Origin: an uncultured Propionibacteriaceae bacterium
GTDB lineage: Bacteria > Actinomycetota > Actinomycetes > Propionibacteriales > Propionibacteriaceae
Assembly: GCA_945875065.1 (NCBI GenBank)
Contig: CAMCJC010000106.1
Coordinates: forward strand, 1 to 7,924
Direction of reading: 5' to 3'
DNA length: 7,924 bases
Under the pieces are notes generated by a model that worked only from the letters and a program-made list of their open reading frames with translations, was not told the DNA's origin and did not search any database. Shown here in pieces: positions 1-5,354 of this stretch; the first letter of the stretch is position 1, and every line of letters begins with the position of its first letter. Made by a program: the position numbers and the translations under genes.

Positions 1-20
1 AAAAGCCCAGTAAGGCTTTT
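1..20. terminator. Bidirectional terminator-like hairpin in the IS end
   Basis: AAAAGCC (1-7), loop CAGTAA, GGCTTTT (14-20): a perfect 7-bp stem ending in a T run on either strand. It would stop transcripts leaving or entering the insertion sequence. The same hairpin occurs at 7904-7923 in the other copy. The stem is short, so efficiency is uncertain. Confidence 0.5.
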
Positions 21-53
21 ACCTGTAGTCTCCGAAAAACTCAGGCCGATTCA
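1..53. repeat. Left 53-bp terminal inverted repeat, end of an insertion sequence outside the window
   Basis: Positions 1-53 are the exact reverse complement of 7871-7923; the match stops at 54 versus 7870. The inner boundary reads CA here and TG at the other copy, and the segment carries a GGAGACT-type block (on the minus strand), both typical of IS3-family ends. The matching piece is therefore read as the end of an IS whose body lies left of position 1. The same end faces inward on both sides, so the two copies are in opposite orientation. The family assignment is inferred from the end alone, since no transposase is visible. Confidence 0.75.
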
Positions 54-122
54 ATTTATGTGGTCTTCGATGGTGGTTGCAGGCTTGAGTGGATTAACCA
101 AGGCGTGAAACTCCAGGAATAA
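54..122 (+). pseudogene. 3' remnant of an unknown gene cut by the left IS
   Basis: Directly after the IS edge an open frame of 22 codons runs to TAA at 120-122, reading IYVVFDGGCRLEWINQGVKL followed by two more residues. The residue mix (aromatics, Gly-Gly, a charged tail) looks like a genuine protein C-terminus rather than chance. There is no start codon with a ribosome site, and the frame simply runs back into the IS end, so the 5' part of the gene has been replaced by, or lies beyond, the IS. I do not recognise the family. The neighbouring backbone suggests it was a plasmid gene. Confidence 0.4.
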
Positions 123-307
123 AAAGATCCAGCCCACTCTTGGTTTCCTCCCAGAGAGGGCGGTGCAAGGCGGGCTGAACGATTACTTGTAAGTTACCAC
201 GACTAAGGGTGAATTTGGTAACCGGGGACGAGGGTGTGTCGAATTGTTACCCCCCTAGGAAATTGAAACCTGACTTTCACAATTTGGTTTAGTCCGCGAG
301 TTTCGGC
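123..307. other. Non-coding stretch with hairpins and GTTACC motifs
   Basis: No convincing gene is seen here. The segment contains CAGCCC (129-134) pairing with GGGCTG (173-178) around an inner imperfect hairpin (CTCTTGG / CCCAGAG). It also holds an inverted pair GTTACCA (193-199) / TGGTAAC (216-222), and a further GTTACC at 246-251. It lies 3' of both the truncated left gene and the leftward gene at 308-595, so part may be termination or antisense structure. The GTTACC motifs could be a protein-binding site. Function is unassigned. Confidence 0.35.
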
Positions 308-595
308 TTATTTTTCAAGGATTGTGGTGATGAGGTCTAGACCTTTGCCTAAGTCCTTGGGTTGCTGCTGTCGGGAGAGGCTTTGTTGTGCGGCTTGAAT
401 GATTGATCGTAGCTGGCGCATTTCTGGAAACAGTGGAGAAGTGGAGGGCAGTAGTGCAGCAAGTGCGGTGAGGGTTCGTGCGGCGTTGTCTGCTGCGTCT
501 TTTGCGTCTGTGTAGTCTCTGGTGCGTGCGTGGGCGATGATAAATATGTAGTGCAGGTGGGTGTTCTCGATTGCTTGGTGGGCGAGTGTAGTCAC
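308..595 (-). CDS. Small helical hypothetical protein (95 aa), plasmid backbone
   Basis: The frame starts with GTG (595-593), preceded by an AAGGA ribosome site about 6-7 nt upstream on the minus strand, and ends at TAA (310-308). The product is 95 residues, predicted almost entirely helical, with an Ala/Asp/Leu-rich middle (about 25-50) and a Gln-rich, basic end (about 65-85). There is no signal peptide, membrane segment or catalytic motif. The length and amphipathic helices fit a small cytoplasmic, possibly DNA- or partner-binding plasmid protein, but this is inference only and I do not recognise the family. Codon use is less GC-biased than in the central cassette, so it belongs with the backbone. 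It is divergent from the gene starting at 670, with a 74-bp shared promoter region containing the palindrome TGTGCACA (641-648). Confidence 0.6.
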   Translation of the reverse strand: MTTLAHQAIENTHLHYIFIIAHARTRDYTDAKDAADNAARTLTALAALLPSTSPLFPEMRQLRSIIQAAQQSLSRQQQPKDLGKGLDLITTILEK

Positions 596-640
596 CGTTC
601 GTCCTTATTTGTGCAGGGGTTATTCTTTGACTGTCGGGAA

Positions 641-648
641 TGTGCACA
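641..648. promoter_or_regulatory. Palindrome TGTGCACA between divergent small genes
   Basis: A perfect 8-bp palindrome sits midway in the 74-bp gap between the two divergent small genes, just upstream of the -10 candidate at 658-663. It is well placed for an operator acting on both directions, but the palindrome is short and could occur by chance. Confidence 0.25.
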
Positions 649-657
649 CCCCGTTTT

Positions 658-663
658 TACAAT
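658..663 (+). promoter_or_regulatory. -10 element TACAAT, candidate leaderless promoter
   Basis: TACAAT ends 6 bases before the A of ATG at 670. Counting the hexamer as -12 to -7 places +1 exactly on that A, which predicts a leaderless transcript, a common form in actinobacteria. No good -35 is seen at 17-18 bp; a TTGACT lies too far upstream (627-632). This spacing supports the start at 670 over the in-frame ATG at 640. Confidence 0.4.
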
Positions 664-669
664 AAGGGC

Positions 670-951
670 ATGTTTGAGTACAGAATATTCACGTTCGATA
701 GAACAGCAGCGTCTAAGGTTACTTATCTTTACGGTAGGGAATTCTGCTTTGAAAAGGCTTGGGATGCCGTTGCGGTCTATGTGCTAAACGACTCGAGTTG
801 GAAAGATGACCCCGTTATGCAGAAAAGCATTGCTGCGGTGGATGGCCATATAGGGGATAAGGGGTTCGAAGTGTGGGTACCCTTGGAGACTGAACTTTTC
901 ACAAGTTCTCAAGATGCGTCTGTCAGATTCGAAATAGATAAAGTTCGGTAG
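670..951 (+). CDS. Hypothetical protein (93 aa), plasmid backbone
   Basis: The frame runs from ATG at 670 to TAG at 949-951. An in-frame ATG at 640 would add ten residues but has no ribosome site, whereas ATG 670 is exactly where a transcript from the TACAAT -10 element would begin. The product starts MFEYRIFTFDR and is a mixed alpha/beta-looking, soluble protein rich in aromatic and acidic residues (FEKAWDAVAVYVLND, then GFEVWVPLETELF), with no membrane segment or export signal. The pattern resembles small cytoplasmic plasmid proteins, but I do not recognise the family and assign no function. Codon use matches the AT-richer backbone. A transposon end begins 20 bp after its stop codon, separated by a small CCCC-AAC-GGGG hairpin (958-968). 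Confidence 0.6.
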   Translation: MFEYRIFTFDRTAASKVTYLYGREFCFEKAWDAVAVYVLNDSSWKDDPVMQKSIAAVDGHIGDKGFEVWVPLETELFTSSQDASVRFEIDKVR

Positions 952-957
952 AGTACA

Positions 958-968
958 CCCCAACGGGG
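958..968 (+). terminator. Weak hairpin after the 93-aa gene
   Basis: CCCC-AAC-GGGG forms a short GC-only stem 6 bp past the stop codon. No T tract follows directly; the first TTTT lies 8 bases later inside the transposon end. It may be a weak terminator or an incidental hairpin. Confidence 0.2.
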
Positions 969-970
969 CA

Positions 971-995
971 TGTCATTTTCAGAAGACGTTTGCAC
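971..995 (+). mobile_element. Tn402/Tn5053-type transposon inverted repeat (left end)
   Basis: The sequence begins TGTCATTTTCAGAAGACG and ends with TGCAC at 991-995. From memory of the family, the 25-bp ends of Tn402/Tn5053 elements (also bounding class 1 integrons) read TGTCRTTTTCAGAAGACG then a Gly-Cys-rich CTGCAC-type tail. Only two or three positions (989-990 region) differ here. A partial second copy of the inner repeat, TCAGAAG with CAC at its end, lies at 1078-1094, as expected for TniA-binding repeats. The element's interior lies to the right, where a tniA fragment follows. The five bases to the left, GGGCA (966-970), would be the target duplication, but no partner can be shown. Confidence 0.7.
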
Positions 996-1033
996 AGTCA
1001 GGATGGGATGGCCAGGCTTGTGAAATCGTCTAT

Positions 1034-1050
1034 TGAACGCTGTCCGTTCA
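1034..1050. repeat. Inverted repeat TGAACG-5-CGTTCA
   Basis: TGAACG (1034-1039) and CGTTCA (1045-1050) form a perfect 6-bp inverted repeat upstream of the tniA fragment. The core is related to the GTTGAACGG motif that recurs at 1261-1269, 1293-1301 and 1375-1383, so it may be a binding site for a transposase or regulator. Confidence 0.35.
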
Positions 1051-1106
1051 CTACTCGCGTGCACTAAGCTGAAAATGTCAGAAGTCCTGTTCACAAGGAG
1101 ACAGAG

Positions 1107-1238
1107 ATGGGCGAGGACCGAACTGAAATCGCTGCTACGAGGCATCTCACGATGCCCGAGGCTGATTGGGAACAGGCCCGCCTACAGCAACGGGTAATCG
1201 CCAGGGTGGTGTTGCAAACTCCGGGAGAAGAGCCGTGA
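1107..1238 (+). pseudogene. tniA: Truncated tniA (Mu/Tn402-type transposase), N-terminal 43 codons
   Basis: An AAGGAGA ribosome site (1094-1100) precedes ATG 1107 and the frame stops at TGA 1236-1238 after 43 residues. The segment MPEADWEQARLQQRVIARVV resembles the N-terminal stretch of TniA (PDEAWERARRRAEIISPLA as I recall it), and it lies where tniA lies in Tn402-like elements, right behind the terminal repeat. A full TniA is a DDE transposase of more than 500 residues, so everything after the first helix-turn-helix region is missing. A +1 frame at the stop continues with REASSRS before diverging at the inverted repeat at 1258, which suggests a frameshift plus a break. It would be non-functional as a transposase. 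An intact unrelated 43-aa protein is the alternative. Confidence 0.6.
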
Positions 1239-1457
1239 AGCCTCCTCGCGGTCATTTAACCCGTTCAACTGCCTCTGTCTAGTCTAGATGTAGTTGAACG
1301 GGTTTGTGAACACCCACTCGGCGAAATGCTCGCGATCGGCTCCTCCGGACCACTGTTCACATCAACGACCGTTTGTTGAACGGCGGTGTGAGTCAGCCCC
1401 AGCCCTGCGACGCGACGAACCGTCTTGGGCGGCGGATGCGAGGCGCAGGCCTGCCCA
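1239..1457. other. Convergent gap with GTTGAACGG inverted repeats and a decayed junction
   Basis: Between the tniA fragment (rightward) and the permease stop (leftward) there is no complete gene. The left part holds the 13-bp inverted repeat and further GTTGAACGG copies. The right part (about 1384-1457) shifts to the GC-rich style of the cassette. On the minus strand a 25-codon tail ending EHFAEWVFTNPFNYI then TAG (1288-1286) looks protein-like but has no start. It may be a gene remnant. Confidence 0.35.
1258..1304. repeat. 13-bp perfect inverted repeat with 21-bp spacer
   Basis: AACCCGTTCAACT (1258-1270) is exactly complementary to AGTTGAACGGGTT (1292-1304). The repeat sits at the point where the tniA similarity ends. 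There is no T run, so a Rho-independent terminator is not obvious, although it lies between convergent genes. A transposase-binding pair or the scar of another small insertion are alternatives. The core GTTGAACGG recurs at 1375-1383, itself part of a CCGTT-TGTTG-AACGG hairpin (1369-1383). Confidence 0.6.
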
Positions 1458-2189
1458 TCACGCCGAGTCCCGTCGGACATGGGCACATAGCCCCGCGCCC
1501 GCCAGGCCGAGTGCCGGTACGAGAAGCGCGACGGCAGGAGGCCACACGGACATGCCTGCAGGGGCCTCCCCAAGTGCCTGGGCGAGGAGCATGTGGCTGG
1601 CGTTGAACGGCAGCCACGGCGTGATCGCCTCGAGCATCGGGACCATGGACGCGAGCTGTTCGATCAGGAGCATCCACGTGATCGGCGCGGCGACGGACAC
1701 CGCGACGGAGCGCGTGAGGACGGCAAGCGCCGTCGCCATCGTCACCCACAGGAGAACGACGAGGAGATAGGCCGCGAGATAGGCCCACCCCCGCGGCGAC
1801 ATGGCCAGCCCGTCGGGATAGAACCTCGCCGCGACGAGTGCGAGGCCGATGCCGACGACGTACGCGAATGCGAGGAACGCCCACTGGACCGCTGCCTGTG
1901 CCACCAACGAGGCCCATCGACTCTTCTGCGTGAGGAAGGACAGCGCCGTCGACCCCGCATTGATCTCGGTCGCGGTGTGTGTGCCGGCGAACACGATGGC
2001 CAGCACATGGAAGATGCTCACGCACTTGCCCAGATCACTGGCGTCGATCGGCCCTCGATAGGCCGGGTCGTAGACGATGCCCATCAGGACGATGGGGCCG
2101 ACGCAGGAGCCGATCAGCAGCGCAGCGAAGATGCCTGTGGAGCGCACGGTGAGCAGTCGGCGCACCTCAGCTGTCAATGCTCGTGTCAT
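1458..2189 (-). CDS. ABC-2 type transporter permease (BcrB-like, 243 aa)
   Basis: This is the membrane subunit of an ABC transporter, taking its energy from the ATPase encoded just upstream. ATG (2189-2187) overlaps the ATPase stop as ATGA, a sign of translational coupling; the stop is TGA 1460-1458. The 243 residues form about six membrane helices: roughly 18-38, 58-75, 95-122, 138-160, 166-185 and 218-236. The stretch around residue 70 (THTATEINAGSTALSFLTQK) is the usual ABC-2 cytoplasmic segment with the conserved Glu followed by the LSFLTQKSR type loop. Length matches BcrB-type and lantibiotic-immunity permeases. With the PAP2 enzyme and BcrA-like ATPase it probably removes or shields against a membrane-targeting peptide antibiotic; the substrate itself is inferred from context only. 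Confidence 0.88.
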   Translation of the reverse strand: MTRALTAEVRRLLTVRSTGIFAALLIGSCVGPIVLMGIVYDPAYRGPIDASDLGKCVSIFHVLAIVFAGTHTATEINAGSTALSFLTQKSRWASLVAQAAVQWAFLAFAYVVGIGLALVAARFYPDGLAMSPRGWAYLAAYLLVVLLWVTMATALAVLTRSVAVSVAAPITWMLLIEQLASMVPMLEAITPWLPFNASHMLLAQALGEAPAGMSVWPPAVALLVPALGLAGAGLCAHVRRDSA

Positions 2190-3112
2190 CGCTCGGGCCT
2201 TTCTTTGCCATGTTCGGCTTCGGATGATCGGTCGGTGAGGCGGAGGAATTCCTCTTCCAGCCGGATCGGCTTGTCCGTCAGGGCAGTGATGAGCACGTCG
2301 AGGTCTCGGCAGGTCCGCGAGAGCGTGAGCGCGTCGGGGACCGTCTCGTCGAATGTCACGCAGAGTCCCTCGGGCAGTGCGGTTACGGGGACCCGCAGTC
2401 CGCGCAGAGCCTGCTCGACGCGTTCGTCGTCGTCGGTGCGGAGGAGCGCTTGGCGGCTGCGCGCGTGCAGAAGATCGGCGACGTCCCACTGGCCGAGCAA
2501 GCGGCCGTTGTCGATGACGACGAGGCGGTCGGCGAGGGTCTCCATCTCGCCGAGCAGGTGGGAGGAGACAAGGACGGCGTGGCCGCTCGCGGCGGCATCG
2601 CGCAGGAAGGCGCGCATCCACTCCATCCCCTGCGGGTCGAGGCCATTCATCGGCTCGTCGAGGACGATGTTGCGCGGTCTGCCCAGCAGGGCGGCCGCGA
2701 GCCCCAGGCGCTGCTTCATCCCGAGCGAGTAGCCGCCGATCCTGCGATGAGCTGCCTGGGTCAACGCGACGGCCTCGAGTACCTCCCAGGCGCGGCGGTC
2801 GGGTAGGCCGGCAGAAGCAGCGATGGTCGTCAGGTGCGCCAGTCCGGTCCGGCCGGGGTGGAACCAGGAGGCGTCGAGGACGGCTCCGACGACCTCGGCC
2901 GGCCTCGTCTGGGCGGTCAGCGGGAGCCCGTCGATGAGCACGGTTCCGGTGGTGGGCTTGTGGAGCCCGAGGAGGCATCGCATGGTCGTGGACTTGCCGG
3001 CTCCGTTCGGGCCTAGGAACCCGGTGATGGATCCGTCGGGGACCGTGAAGCTCAATCCTTCAACAACGGTCACCTGGCCGTAGCGCTTCGAGAGACGGTC
3101 GACCTCGATCAT
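2186..3112 (-). CDS. ABC transporter ATP-binding protein, BcrA/LanF-like (308 aa)
   Basis: This cytoplasmic ATPase drives the permease that follows. I start it at ATG 3112-3110, which overlaps the PAP2 stop (ATGA) and gives the standard N-terminus MIEVDRLSKRYG. Motifs in order: A-loop Tyr11; Walker A GPNGAGKST at 34-42 (Lys40); the Q-loop position holds Asp79 (VLDASWFHPG) instead of Gln; signature SLGMKQ at 128-133; Walker B IVLDEP at 148-153 (Glu152); D-loop NGLD; switch His184. A C-terminal domain of about 90 residues ends with LEEEFLRLT, as in BcrA relatives. Length fits BcrA (about 306 aa). Members of this family in bacitracin and lantibiotic resistance often carry Glu in the Q-loop (E-loop); Asp here is a close variant. 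A general efflux role is the alternative. Confidence 0.92.
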   Translation of the reverse strand: MIEVDRLSKRYGQVTVVEGLSFTVPDGSITGFLGPNGAGKSTTMRCLLGLHKPTTGTVLIDGLPLTAQTRPAEVVGAVLDASWFHPGRTGLAHLTTIAASAGLPDRRAWEVLEAVALTQAAHRRIGGYSLGMKQRLGLAAALLGRPRNIVLDEPMNGLDPQGMEWMRAFLRDAAASGHAVLVSSHLLGEMETLADRLVVIDNGRLLGQWDVADLLHARSRQALLRTDDDERVEQALRGLRVPVTALPEGLCVTFDETVPDALTLSRTCRDLDVLITALTDKPIRLEEEFLRLTDRSSEAEHGKERPER

Positions 3113-3819
3113 GCGCGCCCGCCCTGGGACCGGCTGGCCGAATCCGGATGGCCGTCCCGTCCGCCAGTCAGACGCCGGTCCAGCACCGGCGACGCCGCGG
3201 CGACGACGGCCGCGACGACGAGGGCACCGAGCGCGAGACCGGAGAGCACGTCGTGGACGTAGTGGACTCCGGCGGCCACTCGAGAGGCGGCGATCGCCAG
3301 CGCGAGAGGCAACGCGAACCAGGCGAGGCGGGGGACGACGAGGATGCAGGCGGTGGCGAAGGCAGCGGCCAGGACGGCGTGATTCGACGGCCACGACCAG
3401 TCCCCGCTCCCGGGGCAGCTGAGCACAGTGGCAGTGTCGACGACGCTGCAGGGCCGCGGCTCCTCGACCAGCAGCTTGACGGCCTCGCTCAATCCGTAGG
3501 CCGTGATCACGCCGAGTCCAGCCAGCGCCAGGAGCCAGAACCGCCGGCGCTCGCGCAGCCAGCACCAGAGAGCGAGGACGCCGGCGGTCGCCACGAGGGC
3601 AAGCAGACCGAATTCGGCCACGGATCCCACCGCCGAGGCCAGTGCCGAGCCCTCGGCGAGACCGGCGACAGCGGTGAAGAGGCGCTCACGCACCGGATAC
3701 GTCGCGAGAGCGAGGGCAGCAAGAGCTGCGACGGCAATCAACAGCGCGGGCCACGGCACGGGGCGGGACAAGGATCTGCGCGACGTCGAAAGCGTGCGCG
3801 TCGAAGTTTCGTAAGTCAT
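3109..3819 (-). CDS. PAP2-family membrane phosphatase, probable undecaprenyl-pyrophosphatase (BcrC-like, 236 aa)
   Basis: It carries the complete PAP2 signature: K-X6-RP (Lys115 to Pro123, KLLVEEPRP), PSNH (144-147) with the catalytic-cycle His147, and SR-X5-H-X3-D (Ser179, Arg180, His186, Asp190). About six membrane helices surround these, so the active site should face the outside. In the BcrC branch this enzyme dephosphorylates undecaprenyl pyrophosphate, the lipid that bacitracin traps; general lipid phosphatases share the motifs. Start: ATG 3819 is chosen because a -10 element (TATAGT, 3834-3829) predicts transcription starting at about 3822; an upstream GTG at 3828 would lie before that. 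It is first gene of the leftward operon and overlaps the ATPase start by four bases. Confidence 0.9.
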   Translation of the reverse strand: MTYETSTRTLSTSRRSLSRPVPWPALLIAVAALAALALATYPVRERLFTAVAGLAEGSALASAVGSVAEFGLLALVATAGVLALWCWLRERRRFWLLALAGLGVITAYGLSEAVKLLVEEPRPCSVVDTATVLSCPGSGDWSWPSNHAVLAAAFATACILVVPRLAWFALPLALAIAASRVAAGVHYVHDVLSGLALGALVVAAVVAAASPVLDRRLTGGRDGHPDSASRSQGGRA

Positions 3820-3828
3820 GAAATCCAC

Positions 3829-3834
3829 ACTATA
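3829..3834 (-). promoter_or_regulatory. -10 element TATAGT for the PAP2-ABC operon
   Basis: On the minus strand TATAGT (3834-3829) is close to TATAAT and predicts +1 near 3822, three bases before ATG 3819, so the transcript would be almost leaderless. No clear -35 is visible at 17 bp (AGATTC), which would suit an activator-dependent promoter. Confidence 0.5.
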
Positions 3835-3880
3835 GACGCGGTTCGGCCTCAGAATCTGCCATGCGGGGCGACTCGTCTAT

Positions 3881-3896
3881 GCCCACGGTCATACCG
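3881..3896. promoter_or_regulatory. Candidate regulator site: GCCCACGGTC overlapping palindrome CGGTCATACCG
   Basis: The 10-mer GCCCACGGTC (3881-3890) recurs at 3935-3944, 54 bp away, close to five helical turns. The first copy overlaps the palindrome CGGT-CAT-ACCG (3886-3896). Both lie between divergent promoters of the transporter operon and the two-component genes, so the response regulator is the natural candidate ligand. Its true consensus is unknown. Confidence 0.4.
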
Positions 3897-3934
3897 GCGA
3901 GGTGCTGCGCACGCCCGATCGAGGGAGGCAGCGA

Positions 3935-3944
3935 GCCCACGGTC
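3935..3944. promoter_or_regulatory. Second copy of GCCCACGGTC, next to the kinase -10
   Basis: This is an exact repeat of 3881-3890, lying 5 bp upstream of the TAGAAT -10 element where a -35 contact or activator would sit. It supports a model in which one protein occupies two sites on the same DNA face. Confidence 0.4.
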
Positions 3945-3949
3945 CCTGG

Positions 3950-3955
3950 TAGAAT
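3950..3955 (+). promoter_or_regulatory. -10 element TAGAAT for the kinase-regulator operon
   Basis: TAGAAT predicts +1 at about 3962, one base before ATG 3963: a leaderless start. No consensus -35 is visible; the expected region overlaps the repeated GCCCACGGTC block. A weak GGAG at 3956-3959 lies only 3 bases from ATG, too close for a normal ribosome site, which supports the leaderless reading. Confidence 0.5.
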
Positions 3956-3962
3956 GGAGCGC

Positions 3963-5354
3963 ATGACCCTAATTAATCGTCCGTCTGCGCGCCGGAGCGT
4001 CGACGCGCTAACGGCAATCGGTTTCGGGGTGCTGGCCTCCGCGCCGGAGCCGGGCCTCTTCATGGCCCTGCTCACCGGCATCGCCGCGATCGCAATCGGG
4101 CTCTGGTCCAGGGGTCCGCGCGCGGGCCTGGGAGGACTGGCAGTGCTGGTCGTCGTGAGCATGGCCCGGGCCACGTGGCTCGACGGGCACTGGCTCTACG
4201 TCGCGGAGGAGTTGCCCCCGGCGCTCATGCGCGCTGGTGTGCCCTGGCTGATCGGTCTCGCCGTGCGCCAGTACATCGTCCTCGGGCGGAGGGCAGACCG
4301 CGAGCGAGAGCTGCGGCAGGTCCAGCGCCTGGCCGAGCTCAAGGAGCGCGCCACCGCCGACCGGCTCGCCCTCGCGCAGTCGCTGCACGACGACCTCGGC
4401 CACTCGTTGAGCCTCGTCGCGCTCAATCTCGGACGGCTCGAGATCGACCCGGCACTGCCCGAGAGCGCCCGCACCTCGCTCTTACACGCCCGCAACGACC
4501 TCGCCCACGCGGTCGAACGCCTGGGGGACTCCGTCTCCGACCTCAGATCCGGCGCTCCCGTGCTGCCAATGGGCGCAGCATCTGTCGATGCACTGCTGGC
4601 CCGGGCCCGCGCAGCCGGTGCGCGCATCACCGTGCAAGGACTGCCGGAACCCAGGCGGCTGCAGGACTTCGGAGGCGAGCAGGTCACGAGGGTCCTACAA
4701 GAAGCGATCACGAACGCAAGCAGGCACGCTCCCGGCACCCCGATCGACATCACCGCTGCCGACGTCGGTGCCGAGCTGCGTCTGAAGATCGAGAACGCCC
4801 TCGGCGAGACTCCTGCCGACGCGCACACAGCGGGCACGGGCCTGAGCACTTTGGAAAGTGAGCTCCGCGCCCACGGCGGAGAACTCGCCGCGGAGAAGAC
4901 GGACAGTGCGTTCGTCCTCTCTGCGGTCCTCCCGACTCGCCGTCAGGAGCAGAGCACGCACGATGATCGCGCTGTGGAGGCGACGAGAGACGTCGATGAG
5001 AGCTCGACCGGCAGAACGAAGCTCCGCCAGCGACTGATTCTCGCCTCGACCGCGGCGATCGTCGTCGTCGGGCTCGCAGCGGTCGAGGCGCTGACGGTGG
5101 TGCAGAACCACCGCGCGCTGCTGTCGGCAGGGGCCTTCTCAAGCATCAGCGTCGGAGACGCGCGGGCGGAGACCGAGCGGATCCTGCCCGGCCACGAGCT
5201 GCCGGCCAGGCGGGGCGAGAACCGACCGGACGACTGCCACGACTACGCCGTGACCGCGAACACCTTTGACGACGCTGCCGGGGACGTGTACCGGATCTGC
5301 TTCGCGCAGGACGAGGTCTCCAGCACCGAGTACATCGCAGGAGGACAACGATGA
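3963..5354 (+). CDS. Membrane sensor histidine kinase (HisKA_3) with unusual C-terminal membrane anchor and outer domain (463 aa)
   Basis: The sensor kinase autophosphorylates and passes phosphate to the regulator encoded next. I start it at ATG 3963 (leaderless promoter); an upstream in-frame ATG at 3861 would lie before that promoter. Domains: about four short membrane helices (13-28, 31-49, 54-70, 85-106), a coiled linker (108-138), the HisKA_3 phosphoacceptor QSLHDDLGHS with His142, then HATPase_c with N-box QEAITNASRH (Glu247, Asn251) and G-box GTGLSTLE (291-298), ending near residue 330. Most NarL-type kinases stop here. This one continues with a basic linker, a membrane helix (about 358-380), and an 83-residue tail with Cys425 and Cys446 that should lie outside the cell. 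The stop overlaps the regulator ATG (ATGA). The stimulus may be a cell-wall-active peptide, by context. Confidence 0.9.
   Translation: MTLINRPSARRSVDALTAIGFGVLASAPEPGLFMALLTGIAAIAIGLWSRGPRAGLGGLAVLVVVSMARATWLDGHWLYVAEELPPALMRAGVPWLIGLAVRQYIVLGRRADRERELRQVQRLAELKERATADRLALAQSLHDDLGHSLSLVALNLGRLEIDPALPESARTSLLHARNDLAHAVERLGDSVSDLRSGAPVLPMGAASVDALLARARAAGARITVQGLPEPRRLQDFGGEQVTRVLQEAITNASRHAPGTPIDITAADVGAELRLKIENALGETPADAHTAGTGLSTLESELRAHGGELAAEKTDSAFVLSAVLPTRRQEQSTHDDRAVEATRDVDESSTGRTKLRQRLILASTAAIVVVGLAAVEALTVVQNHRALLSAGAFSSISVGDARAETERILPGHELPARRGENRPDDCHDYAVTANTFDDAAGDVYRICFAQDEVSSTEYIAGGQR

Noticed and set aside
1069..1077. CTGAAAATG as an opposing transposon end facing the one at 971
   Set aside because: Only 9 bases match and the outer bases and GTGCAG spacing do not fit; it overlaps the inner TCAGAAG repeat instead.
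1286..1362. Minus-strand tail ending EHFAEWVFTNPFNYI as a gene
   Set aside because: Only about 25 codons, no start, and its NPFN portion is dictated by the 13-bp inverted repeat; kept only as a possible remnant.
1593..2732. Long rightward open frame across the permease and ATPase genes
   Set aside because: It is Arg/His/Pro-rich, has no ribosome site or domain, and lies antisense to two genes with full motif sets; a mirror frame of GC-rich coding DNA.
3113..3565. Extended N-terminus for the ABC ATPase
   Set aside because: The extra 151 residues are Arg-rich and lie over the PAP2 catalytic motifs; ATG 3112 gives the family-standard start and an ATGA overlap.
3861..3962. Upstream start for the histidine kinase at 3861
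   Set aside because: It would lie before the TAGAAT promoter element and across the regulatory repeats, with no ribosome site and a non-membrane, Cys/Pro-rich extension.
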